Made by a program: the position numbers and the translations under genes. A stretch of 64,000 nucleotides of DNA from Adineta ricciae. Taxonomy: Eukaryota; Rotifera; Eurotatoria; Adinetida; Adinetidae. This document shows positions 54,684 to 64,000 of the stretch, piece by piece. The stretch covers positions 186,001 to 250,000 of the forward strand of contig CAJNOJ010000010.1 of NCBI GenBank assembly GCA_905250025.1, read 5' to 3'. The notes below the pieces were generated by a model, which had not been told where the DNA came from, did not search any database, and saw nothing but the letters and a program-made list of their open reading frames with translations. Every line of letters begins with the position of its first letter. Within the stretch, counting starts at the first letter, position 1.

Positions 54684-55002
54684 TCATTTGTTTATAATGA
54701 ATACTTCGATTTCTTCAGCCACATGGTTATTCTTTGTAGTCAAAGTTGAATTACAGATGCAATTGTTGTCAGCATCACAATAACCTGTCAATGAGGCTTG
54801 TGTAAAGAAACAGTAAGTACGACAGGCAGCATTGCCACCAAACGAGCATATACTATCCATTACATCTTCCCTTTTCTCTTGCATGCAAACTAGAATAAAA
54901 ACGAGGTGCTGTGAAGTGCGAAAAAAATTATCAGCAGATTTTACTCGATGTGCCAATGGTGAGAAATACGAAAATGATGAGGAGATCAAACTTTGAAAAC
55001 AT
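54684..55002 (-). CDS. Defensin-like (CS-alpha-beta) secreted peptide, copy 2
   Basis: Exons 55002-54945 and 54889-54684 have the same lengths and phase as copy 1 and give 87 codons. The signal peptide differs slightly (LLIIFVFLTIGTS). The propeptide differs (KREDVMD against KKTNVMD), and so does the acidic tail (TKNNHVAEE against TNNNNVVEE). The 34-residue cysteine core from the first to the sixth Cys is identical. Both introns keep GT-AG. Conservation of splice sites and core argues that the gene is functional. Confidence 0.7.
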
Positions 55003-55534
55003 ATTGATAAGTCAATCACGTCACATGCGCTTCTTTTTCATATATATCCTTTTTACATATACAAATCCGCTCTCCATTCTTCCACGTTCTTCATTGGTGA
55101 GAGATTCTTTACCAATAACTTTTGAGCGCCATTTCGAAGAAGGGAAAAAGGAATGGTCAATGAAAAATGGCTATTGTAATATTTCTTGTATTATCTTTCC
55201 TTTATTCTGCTGTTTTTTATTCCACTTCAACATAGCTACAAATCATATATTGTTGAAAACATACGGTACAGTGTCGGTGAAAAGCTTCGTTAATTATTTT
55301 GTATAAAGAGATTTCACTGAAACTCCCTTGATTGCCAGTAGATACTCCACTAGTAAACAGATCAAGTATGAAATTCATTGTTCTTGTTTATTTGAAGTTC
55401 GTTGATATACTAAAGAGCACAATCATATAAAAATATCCTTTGAACAAAACAATCGAATGTATAGAAATGTGATAGAAATAGACATGAGATGTTTCCAGTC
55501 AAACGAAAAACAAATAAATGTGAATATTTCTTCT
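55003..55534. other. Spacer between Argonaute copy 2 and defensin-like copy 2
   Basis: Repeats 50670-51199. No exon seen. Confidence 0.5.
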
Positions 55535-58500
55535 CTATGTAAACCACATCATGTTCTTAACGTTTTTATTGACCATAATCAGATTACTTTTAATATCTTC
55601 GAGTGTAAGATCATCTTCATCTTGTCCGGAAGTATCACGATTTGTTTGGTGTTGCGATGATGATGATGATGATTGATATGGTTCTTTTTCGAAGTATCGT
55701 GAATGGTACGCAACTGTATGGGCATAGCGAGCAGCTGCTGGACATTTAACTGCTTTCGTACATCGTACGTCAGTATGACAGAGCTAAACAAATCAATAGA
55801 TCACTTTTTGTAAATGAACGACTGAACTTCATCCTACCCAAAATGTCAGTTGTTGTAATTCATCGCTAGTAAATTCAATTTCATTGTATAAAACATGGTA
55901 ATAAGAGCAAACATTTGTACCCAGTGCACCAGCATGCGAATTCAGATAAAAATCAAATTGACGTGGATGTACGATAGTTGTATCAATAACTGTTCCGGCA
56001 GCCATATTTGTTATTCGTTGACCATTTGGAGCGAAAAATCGAGAATTATGCGATTTTTTAATGACAACAAATGTTATCTTCGGTAGCGGACGATTGCCAT
56101 AGACTTCTATACAAGCATTTTTCAAAGCTTGCACTTCATTGTCTAGAAGTTTTTGAAAATGTCCTTCATCTACTCCATCACGATAAACAACAATCTTTGT
56201 TGGATATTGTTTATTTGTTTGAACAAATACATGTAAAAGATCACGTGTCATTGGTTGAAAATCCTTAATAACTTCTAACGAGTATTTTTTATCTTTCAAT
56301 GGACGTTGTTCACTGGATCGGCATATGTATTGCGTTGATGTTGGAGATACACTTGCAACAACAGCAGCAATCGATGGTTTACGTTCAGAGACAACGACAT
56401 GAGAAACATCCGCACCAATAAACATGAAAACATCACCATTAGTTTTCGGTTGGTCAACAAATATCTTCTTGAATGAAACCGTGGAATTAATTCCACCTAA
56501 ACGCGCGTTCATTTTTTGAGCAATATTTTCAATATAGGCATTCTAAATATATATGGATTTAGTCAATGTATAGAAAATCGAAGTTAAAACGCACGAGTTT
56601 GCCAGGATTGTTTTGTTTTCGAATGGAACCCAAATCACAGCCTATGAAATGAAAATTTCAGCTGTTCTGAAATCGATACAAAGCAAAAAATATTTACAAA
56701 GAGTGATAATGCCGAATTCTTGTAAGGCGCATCGTTTTATCGTTTGATACGAGTCTGGACAATCACCAATCAAAACAAATAAACCGAATTCTCCACCGTT
56801 GGCATGTAGATCATAGATACATTGCCGAATTTGATGAGGAGAGATGATTTTCGTGTCAAAATGAGGGTTCATTTGAATTCCATAACGACGTGTTGTCTTT
56901 AACAAATATATAAATCTTAGACAAACCTCTCAAATCAAGCCACGCACTTACCTCTGGTAACATATTACAAAATTCATCCAATTTTTGCATATCCATATGT
57001 CCTGGTTCTCGCTTTCCATCTTTGACTAAAATCATCTCCCACTAGAAAACAGTTCAAACTAGAACATCCATCAACTAAATACACATTCAATTGTTTACTT
57101 TATGGACACGTGTTGTTTGCTGTAACAAATTTCCCTTCATTAGCCATTTACCGATGGTTACCGAAACAATTCGATTGTTTCGATAAACGATATTCGGTGG
57201 CTCAAGTACGCGTCCTTTGACTTGGAGCATTTCACTCGTATCAATAGTCATCGATAGATGTTTCAAATACGGATCATTGTTAAAATTTCTCTCCGCAGCA
57301 ATTGCCATGGTTTTATTGAATCGAACTTCAGGTAATAGAATCGAACGTTTCGATTTTTCGGCGTTTTGTTCCGTTGACATCAATGATCGATCAACAATTT
57401 GCCACTCTTCCACGAAGCATAGTTCAATCGGTATATAAGAAGAATTTTGTGCACCTTTATTTACACATTCAAGTGTTGGTAAACGTGGATGTTTCAGTTT
57501 AATCTGATATTTTTCATCGAGAAATTGCGTAACAGACATCTTTCGTGAATCGCCATCGGGTCCATCTAATGTCACTGGATGACAATCCGCATTATCACCA
57601 AAACCTCGAATATTGTAAACCATTTTATTCGCAGTATGTCGAGTTTCGATTGTAATTGTTTCTAAACATTTCATTCGTAGTAGAGCGTGTTTCTCTTCGC
57701 TAGACATCACTCCTCCGTTCCTAGTGATATCTCTTCCAAGATAAATCGAAAGAAAATGTAACATATCAACATTTTGATAAAAACATGAACATTTTGTGTC
57801 TAATGTTAATGTTGGTCCTGCTTGTGTAACAAACATCGCTTGATAGAAACCTTGTGCTAATGCAAAGCCAGTATTTTGGAATGGTCCTGTGAAACAAAAC
57901 AAAAAGCCTTCGGAGAAGGAGGAAAGTCAAATATGGACACGAACCATCGCTGTATAAAGTTTGATTTTTTTCGAAAAATTGATTTCGAATGCAAACCATC
58001 CGTGAACGAATCGTTTGTTTCAGTAGTGTTTCAAGCATACGAATTAAATCTTGTGGGCGTTTACAAGGTGTTTTACTTCGAACATATTGCCACATGTGTT
58101 CTACAGTGACACGATCGGACATCTCTTTAATATCTAATTGATAAAGTTGGTTCTTAATGGTGATTTCATAGGTTTTAGCTTTGTCAAGTAATAATTCTCG
58201 GGAATAGAGAAAATTTCCGTCATCATACCTAGAAATGAATTTATAGGGGATGACGAGTATTCGATTACGAATATTTACCAAACAAATGGGAGATTATCAG
58301 CTTCACGCTCGAGAATTCTTTGAACAATTTCAAATCGGTTATGTTGACGTTTATTTGCATTGCACCATTTTCCACGTTTAAATACATTGACATGGACAGT
58401 ATATTGATTCTATCAATCAAATGTATACTTTCGCGTTGTTTAACAACATTTTTTCGATACTTACAATAGCGAGATTCTCAGGTAGATTACATTTAAAATG

Positions 58501-58966
58501 ATTCGTATAAAGTGTGATGCTTTGCCCTTTAGTGCCACCAGAATCAGGGCGAAAACAAATTGGGATTTGATCCTGTTGAGAACGCTCTGGTACTACAGAA
58601 CGAACAGCATTAGCAGATGGTGGACGATGTTCATGAGGTTTATCCGAATGACGAGGTTCAGCAGAACGATTACGCGTCCGAAAATTGTGTGTATTCTGAT
58701 GAGTTTCGAATGAAACTTTACTAACACGATTACATACATCTCCAACTGAAACAGGCGATAACGGTCGACGATATTGATTTTGTGTGTTTGGTGTTATATA
58801 AGTTGATGACTGGCCAATATCCTTATTACGTGTGTCATAACGAGCTATGTGTACATTTTAAATAGATAGAGAAAGAAAAAGAATCTATATATTTACGTTT
58901 TCTTCCACGATCACGATTTCCACAAATGTTCGTGGATGATGGATAATAGTAATAGGGTGCTGACAT
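55535..58966 (-). CDS. AGO: Argonaute (AGO-clade) small-RNA-guided protein, complete
   Basis: Exons (minus) 58966-58897, 58844-58465, 58409-58279, 58228-57945, 57886-57099, 57041-56952, 56896-56698, 56641-56595, 56542-55838 and 55783-55535 give 980 residues. Argonautes load siRNA/miRNA and silence complementary RNA. Order: Tyr/Arg/Ser-rich N-terminus; N domain (ITLYTNHFKCNLPENLAI); PAZ region (VTQFLDEKYQIKLKHPRLP); VKGRVLEPPNIVY linker; MID; PIWI with FIGADVSH (Asp708), SLEVIKDF (Glu753), VVYRDGVDEGHF (Asp785) and ARYAHTVAYHSRYF (His920), a full DEDH slicer tetrad. LCHTDVRCTKAV and the MWFT end fit the AGO rather than PIWI clade. A Ser-rich insert near the C-terminus comes from a (GAT)n tract. 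An AG (58974-58973, reverse) sits 6 nt before the ATG. Confidence 0.95.
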
Positions 58967-59439
58967 TAGAATCTAATGATAAAAATACAAATGAACGCAA
59001 CTATCATATGAAAGAAAGAAAGAGAAGAAAAATGATATCAGATGGATATCGTTATATGTATTCGTTCTCGTTTTAAACAGTTTCTACGTGTGCGCAAATG
59101 AATAGCTAGATCAGTGGTTTATTTTATCGAGGGATGAATCGTTATATATAGATATCTTTTGTTTCTGATTAACTGAGTTCACTTCGTCTAGATGCATTCA
59201 GATCTTTGGCGACATCTCTTGCTGATAGTGAGGCACGACTTTGCCATTGTGAACAATTTTTATTACGGCAAATATTTACTACTAAAATATTTTTAAAAAA
59301 TATCACAAAGTTTCTTTTGAGAGTCATTTCAATTCCAGTTGGAATGGTGCACCAGTATTGCTTGAAAAAATTAGTTTATTTGCATCGGAGATTTTGAACT
59401 AAAATTCAGAGAAGGTTAGAGTTTCACTATGTGTGGCGT
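58967..59439. other. Upstream of Argonaute / downstream of the OTU gene
   Basis: About 470 bp, AT-rich. A small open plus frame (59206-59397) has no splice or start support. Presumably the Argonaute promoter and the OTU gene's 3' UTR. Confidence 0.5.
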
Positions 59440-62400
59440 TCAATCTATTATTACATCTTTATTTTCCGTAGAAAAATCACTGAAGTATTGAAGGTCAGCA
59501 CGGCGATGGTGTTCACTTTCAGATCCTTTTCTTAACCACGGTGTAAATGCAAAACGAAGTTTTTTTAAAGTGTAATGTCGCTTAAACTCATCTGCTCTAT
59601 CACAAGTAACCACAACATTCGAGGATACTTCTGGAAAAAATTCAAGTAGTTACACACATATGTATAAGATCAACCGGTTTAAGTTTGCACATACTTGACA
59701 ATGGCGAGTCAAATCGTATTATTGGTTGCTTTCGGACCAAGTCAGCATTTGTAACACGAATAACAGCCAGGTACAGTCTAAAGTTCATCTTCATACAACA
59801 TACAATTTTTTATACATATACAACATACTTTATACACTTCCAATTCTCTTGATACTCTTCTATTTTATATTCCGGCTGACTTCCCAACTTGATCATAATT
59901 GGATTTAGCGTACGAAGTGTTGAGTCAGTGTTATGGCAATAAAATTCAAAGAGCGGATTGATGAATATGCATTCGTTGATTGTCTGCGTCACTATGCAAA
60001 TTTCTATCCACAATGAAGAAGGATCATCATTGAATAATAGTGAACTCAATATCTAAGATAAAGATTTGGATTTGAAGGTTTTTTTTTTTAATTAAACAAC
60101 AAACCAATAATTTGAGCCAATGATTATGATTTTTGTCAGGAAAATAAACGGGCGGTCTTGGTTCCGTCGGGGTACCATTTCGTTTCTTTGCACTCTTGGA
60201 AATATAGTCGCTTTCTAAACGAGCGCGAAATGCGGTCATGGGCTGAATCTCAAGTTTTAGGCATAGTTGGCTCTTTCTATGATTGAAGAGATTGCTGTTA
60301 TTATAGCATGAAACTGTTGGAGATAATTCTTTCTGTTGTGCTTTGTTTTTGGGACCTAGAAATAAAGTTCGCGGACACCATAAAACCAAACAACTTTCAT
60401 TCTAACATACTATGTAAGATTGGAGAGGCTGATGCTTGTAATAAATTTTCAATAATATTCGATTGATCATTGATAATATCTGTGAGAAATACATTATGGT
60501 ATGAAATGATCTTAAAACAAACATACCAGGGGACAGATTTTGATCACTTGCAGGCGTAGGACAAAGATACACCGGCGAATACACATCTTTTCCTAAATTT
60601 GATATTTCCCGTCTTTCAATTAGATCACAACTAGAATGATGATAACAAACCTTGACATGTAATTGGAATCGACGATGTTTTTTTAATACTGATCATGGGT
60701 GTGCCCTGTTCGTCTTGAATGACACAACAACGAAGACGTATGAATGATGAAAAACTTCAGTTTTACCTAACAGTTTTCGTTTGTTCGATGCAATGCTAGC
60801 ACCATCGATCTTGGCTAATTTCGATACATCGAAACGGTCATTTACAGCTATGGATAGATTAATAGAATTAACAAGTAGTTCAATATAAATATGTATGCTT
60901 ACATTCAGAATGACGTTCCAGATCTAGTAGTTGTTTCAATCTTTTATGGACTTCTACCTTACCGAAATCTGCATTTAAATGAACATAAAATTATTAATAT
61001 TATCATGGCAAAACATATATCCTTACAGTGAAATTTTTGCTGAATGAAGTTATTAAGCAAATCGAATGCTGATCTATCATGATATTCGAAAATTCGAACA
61101 GCTTCATCTTGTCGACCAATGCTAGTTACATATAACGGTTCATAATGTTCTCCGTCAAGAATAATATAGACGCATTCGTCGAAAGATAGTTCATCATCGT
61201 CCGGAAACTCAGTAATGTGCACAGATGCTACTTTATCATCACTTCTTACCACAGTGACTACACGAATTACTATTTTATATATCAAACTACAGGCACGTAC
61301 TTCCATTTCATCTCCAAATTTATTTGTATGCTCAATTTCGTAGCAATATTGTTCCCGAGTTAGATGTGTGTAACTGCTCCACGTTTCATTGTCAATGGTT
61401 TCCAACTGACGAATATAATTGGCAACCCTTCTCCTTAATTGTTTGTAATCAGATTTTGTCAAATTGGATAATACCAAGCATAGTGAATAGAATAAGCAAT
61501 GCCCATCACCGGGAACCTTTTCTTGAACGAATTGATGAGATTCTTTATATGTCAACAATGGATTTTCAGATAAAAAATTGATATCTGCTAGAACAAGAAA
61601 TTTAAAGACAAGATTAGGTATAAAATTCCTTTTCTAAAATAGAATATCTATTCGACAAACCTTGATTTACATTGGATTGTATCTGCTCGCTGTATCTATC
61701 GTTCGACACATGACTATTCGTTTCTATTTTACAATGAAATATGCGAATATAAATAGAAAACATGAAAGTTTTCATACCCAAAATTTTTTCGATTTCTGGT
61801 GTAAAACTTGTGCCCAATAGGCGGCATATGTCACTGGTATCAGCTACAATTTATGAAAAGAAAACAATCACGAATGTGAAACATAGCTGCTTGTTTACTT
61901 TGATTTTGAACAAATGTATCAACTTCGTCGAGTTCTGTGTGCTCATATTTAAGCTCGTCCGTATCTGCAAATAAATTTTAAAATGACAACTTTTCTTCTC
62001 ACTGTTCCAATGTGCAAAGCCACTTACAATTCCACTGCTTGGAAACAAATTCACGAAGAAGATCTCTCATCACCGGATCATCATATCTAAACTTGCTTTT
62101 TTCTTCTTCTCCATTCTGGTTATTATATAAATACAGTGGTTGACATTGACCGGTTGAAATATCGCTCAAGATGAAAACACATCGATCGTATGACGTGATA
62201 TCGTTGACATATTTGTAAATAATTATAGAAGTGATCTGCTGATTTATACAAATTCGACATATTACACAAAATAGACATTTTGGATACAACCGTGCCAAGG
62301 CGCGAAATCGACGCTCATCAAATCCCTTCAGATTCTCTTTGTTCGTACATTCTTGATTGGTTTCATGCAATTCGTTTAGCAAAGAACATACAATTTCGCG

Positions 62401-62987
62401 TAAGTGTGCGGGAGAGATAAAATCCACGCGATCAGCTCCACAAAGAACGCTTGAGAATAAAGATAAATCGTCATTGTGAACTTCGCCAAGACGGAACTCA
62501 TATTTTTTGTTGCCCATTGAGAATATTTTCTCATATTCTAAAAAGATTTTATCCACGATGTAAAACCCATCAAATAAATTATCTTTTTCGTCTCTTGTCT
62601 TTTTTACTAGGAGAGTAATACAGACGATCGTAAAGATGATTTTGAAGAACAAATACTGAAGAAAAACTCGCGAGTACGTGCGATATGGCATTAAAATTGA
62701 AGTAAATATGTAATGTACTTACTAGACGGATAATTTTTCTCTTCATCTAGTAACGCTAAACAATGAGTGTAGCTGTTCCAATCTACATCAGCGACAAACA
62801 GTTATTTGATACCAAAATATTATCCTGAAGAATCTTTACCTTCTTTATTTAGGAATATTTGTTCGTCTAATTCAAACCCTAATATATCTTCATCAGATCC
62901 AATAGTTGATGGACTCGAACACGATCTATTCTCTAAGGTCTTCATTCTCAATGACAGTGCCGTCTCATCGGCGAATGCGTCTCTCAT
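59440..62987 (-). CDS. Tandem OTU-domain protein with Rel/NFAT-like C-terminal segment
   Basis: Sixteen exons (minus): 62987-62840, 62782-62723, 62606-62028, 61964-61872, 61843-61778, 61723-61661, 61587-61027, 60968-60903, 60847-60767, 60713-60674, 60630-60527, 60479-60411, 60355-60105, 60052-59889, 59777-59695, 59630-59440; 872 codons. Residues about 70-263 form an OTU-like domain without the catalytic residues. Residues about 337-523 form an OTU cysteine-protease domain with VPGDGHCLFYSL (Asp364, Cys367) and LDGEHYEPLY (His484), so probably a working deubiquitinase. After a polar linker, residues about 640-790 contain KLEIQPMTAFRARLESDY, WIEICIVTQT and LYLAVIRVTNADLVRKQPII, which loosely follow the Rel/NFAT order (FRxRY..E, LVT, RLxFxV). 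The exon at 60713-60674 and the intron after it (43 nt) are the weakest links. The Rel call is tentative. Confidence 0.65.
61027..61587 (-). other. Intact OTU deubiquitinase domain (exon 7)
   Basis: One exon carries the whole active-looking domain. The G-D-G-H-C-L-F motif supplies the oxyanion Asp and nucleophile Cys; the C-terminal G-E-H-Y-E-P-L-Y supplies the catalytic His. Spacing between Cys and His is 117 residues, within the usual OTU range. The domain ends FNDFI-like (LLNNFIQQKFHC), a signature shared with the degenerate domain upstream. Confidence 0.8.
62028..62606 (-). other. Degenerate OTU-like domain (exon 3)
   Basis: Aligns over its length with the intact domain. RLGEVHNDDLSLFSS replaces the GDGHCLFYS nucleophile region (Cys lost), GQCQPLYLYN replaces GEHYEPLYVT (His to Cys), and the end YDDPVMRDLLREFVSKQWNC matches HDRSAFDLLNNFIQQKFHC. 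Probably a non-catalytic ubiquitin-binding or regulatory domain that arose by internal duplication. Confidence 0.6.
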
Positions 62988-63520
62988 GGTCAATGTTTAC
63001 TGCAGCGTAGAAAAAAAATGAAATGTACGTTATGGCGAGTCTACTTTTTTTTCTATTTTTTTTTCTGAAGAACGTAAAACCAACTTTGCGTTCTGCCGTC
63101 GGTGACGCATGCTGAAACGAAAAAATAGTGATTCTCTCGTAAAATTGCTCAAATTTTACTTTCTCTCCATGCGTTGAATCATCCCATTGTTTATTCTGAT
63201 GCAATAATATCCCTGCGTTAACCCCGTGTCGATGATTTCGATAACGCGTCTCATGTACTGATGCTTGTTTGCCAATACATGGGAGAAATGCTCGAAGATT
63301 TCATCTCGATAAAATATAAAATGAATAAAGAGAAATTATATCCAATGTAATTTAAAGAATGTAACCGAAAAATGAGGATATACATGAAATAGGAGGAACA
63401 TAGTCAAATAGAATAGATTTTATTTATATTTTTATCGGTGTTGTTTCTAAAAAAATCATCCATTAAAAAAGTTTTCAAACAGTATAAAAAAAAAGCATGA
63501 CAATACATCGAAGATAGAAG
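62988..63520. other. Intergenic region
   Basis: Contains a reverse-strand acceptor-like AG (63001-63000) 12 nt before the OTU gene's ATG, and AT-rich sequence before the 3' end of the next minus-strand gene. No supported exon. Confidence 0.5.
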
Positions 63521-64000
63521 TTAAGCATATTGGGAAACTAAATGTTGTCCAGCAACGTCGTCGGAGTTGGTTGGATGGATGTGAACATCGACAGTAGCGT
63601 CATTAACTTGAGGCGATGTATTAAACGAACGAAATGTTGGCGATGATGCTAAATAAAAGTTTGTGTTTGGTCGTGATTGATGAACACTTTTGTTCGATGA
63701 CGGTTGTTGTTCGAAAATATATGTCTGTGCTGAATTCAGAACACGCAATAAAACCACGCGTTTCTTCTTCGATGGTGAATCGTCACTATTGGCTATATGG
63801 AATGAGCGATTCGGATCTTCAATATATTGTGTTTCAAGTGGAGTTGTACGCTCGTTGTCAGGTGATTGATGGATAATATGTTCAGTGCCAATACTCAATA
63901 CAGGCGACTCTCTTGCCGATGAGACTACATGTTGTTCACCATAGTGATATGACGGAGTAGGAGCCTTCTTTTCCCTGTCATCGGAATTTTCATCTGAATA
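63521..64000 (-). CDS. C-terminal exon of an unidentified Ser/His-rich protein (partial)
   Basis: An open frame runs 159 codons from the window edge to a stop at 63523-63521. The protein is polar and low in hydrophobics, with SDDSPSKKKRVVLLRVLNSA, a Pro/Ser-rich segment and a His-containing end (VDVHIHPTNSDDVAGQHL). No ATG is needed within the window, since the frame continues through the edge. Composition suggests a disordered tail of a larger protein; no family is recognised. The minus strand is favoured over the opposite frames by the long open frame and balanced composition. Confidence 0.5.
   Translation of the reverse strand, partial: YSDENSDDREKKAPTPSYHYGEQHVVSSARESPVLSIGTEHIIHQSPDNERTTPLETQYIEDPNRSFHIANSDDSPSKKKRVVLLRVLNSAQTYIFEQQPSSNKSVHQSRPNTNFYLASSPTFRSFNTSPQVNDATVDVHIHPTNSDDVAGQHLVSQYA

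Larger units (their letters stand above)
53213..57544. repeat. Direct repeat unit 2 (4.3 kb)
   Basis: Second copy of the block at 48869-53211: RNF217 tail, spacer, defensin-like copy 2 and Argonaute 3' part. Beyond 57544 the sequence continues into the rest of Argonaute, which unit 1 lacks. Lengths are 4343 and 4332 bp. Confidence 0.95.

Noticed and set aside
55535..58966. PIWI-clade assignment of the Argonaute
   Set aside because: C-terminal and MID/PIWI motifs follow AGO (LCHTDVRCT, full DEDH, linker VKGRVLEPP), not PIWI.

Overview
This is a 64 kb piece of a compact, AT-rich, intron-rich animal nuclear genome. Nearly every gene is cut by GT-AG introns of about 45-60 nt, and the genes are conserved metazoan ones: the ARPC1 subunit of Arp2/3, CLP1, SPCA Ca2+/Mn2+-ATPase, TBC1D13, RAB3GAP1, Brahma, hexokinase, RNF217, Argonaute and CLIC. 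The CLIC protein resembles the fly/nematode type. Gene density, tiny introns, AG acceptors directly upstream of many start codons (as expected for spliced-leader trans-splicing) and a duplicated 4.3 kb block of allele-like divergence fit a bdelloid rotifer best. That assignment is inference, not proof.

Layout. 1-230: first exon of an unknown minus-strand gene. 797-2925: two-RRM RNA-binding protein. 3349-4227: CLIC. 4886-6355 and 10969-12597: two minus-strand secreted or surface LRR proteins, separated by a poorly resolved 4.5 kb region that may hold a further minus-strand gene. 14271-28980: a head-to-tail plus-strand run of ARPC1, CLP1, SPCA, TBC1D13 and RAB3GAP1 (actin, RNA processing, Golgi ion pump, two Rab regulators); the first two are only 133 bp apart. 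29512-30851: Brat-like NHL protein. 31417-36627: Brahma/SMARCA ATPase. 37183-37992: membrane-anchored 2H-phosphoesterase-like protein. 38836-41332: six-domain chitin-binding protein. 42254-45199: hexokinase. 47332-49249: RNF217-type RBR ubiquitin ligase.

The right third (48.8-64 kb) is the most unusual part. A 4.3 kb block holding the RNF217 3' end, a small defensin-like cysteine peptide and the 3' two thirds of an Argonaute gene occurs twice in direct orientation. A single undetermined base joins the copies at 53212. This is either a true tandem duplication or two alleles joined by the scaffolder. The second Argonaute (55535-58966) is complete with an intact DEDH tetrad. Downstream lies a minus-strand gene (59440-62987) predicted to encode a degenerate OTU domain, an intact OTU deubiquitinase domain and a C-terminal segment weakly resembling the Rel/NFAT fold. 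With the ubiquitin ligase, defensin and Argonaute, this makes a neighbourhood with a possible immune or defence flavour.

Gene structures were read by eye from splice signals and reading-frame continuity; total CDS length was checked to be a multiple of three for the multi-exon genes. No database search was run.
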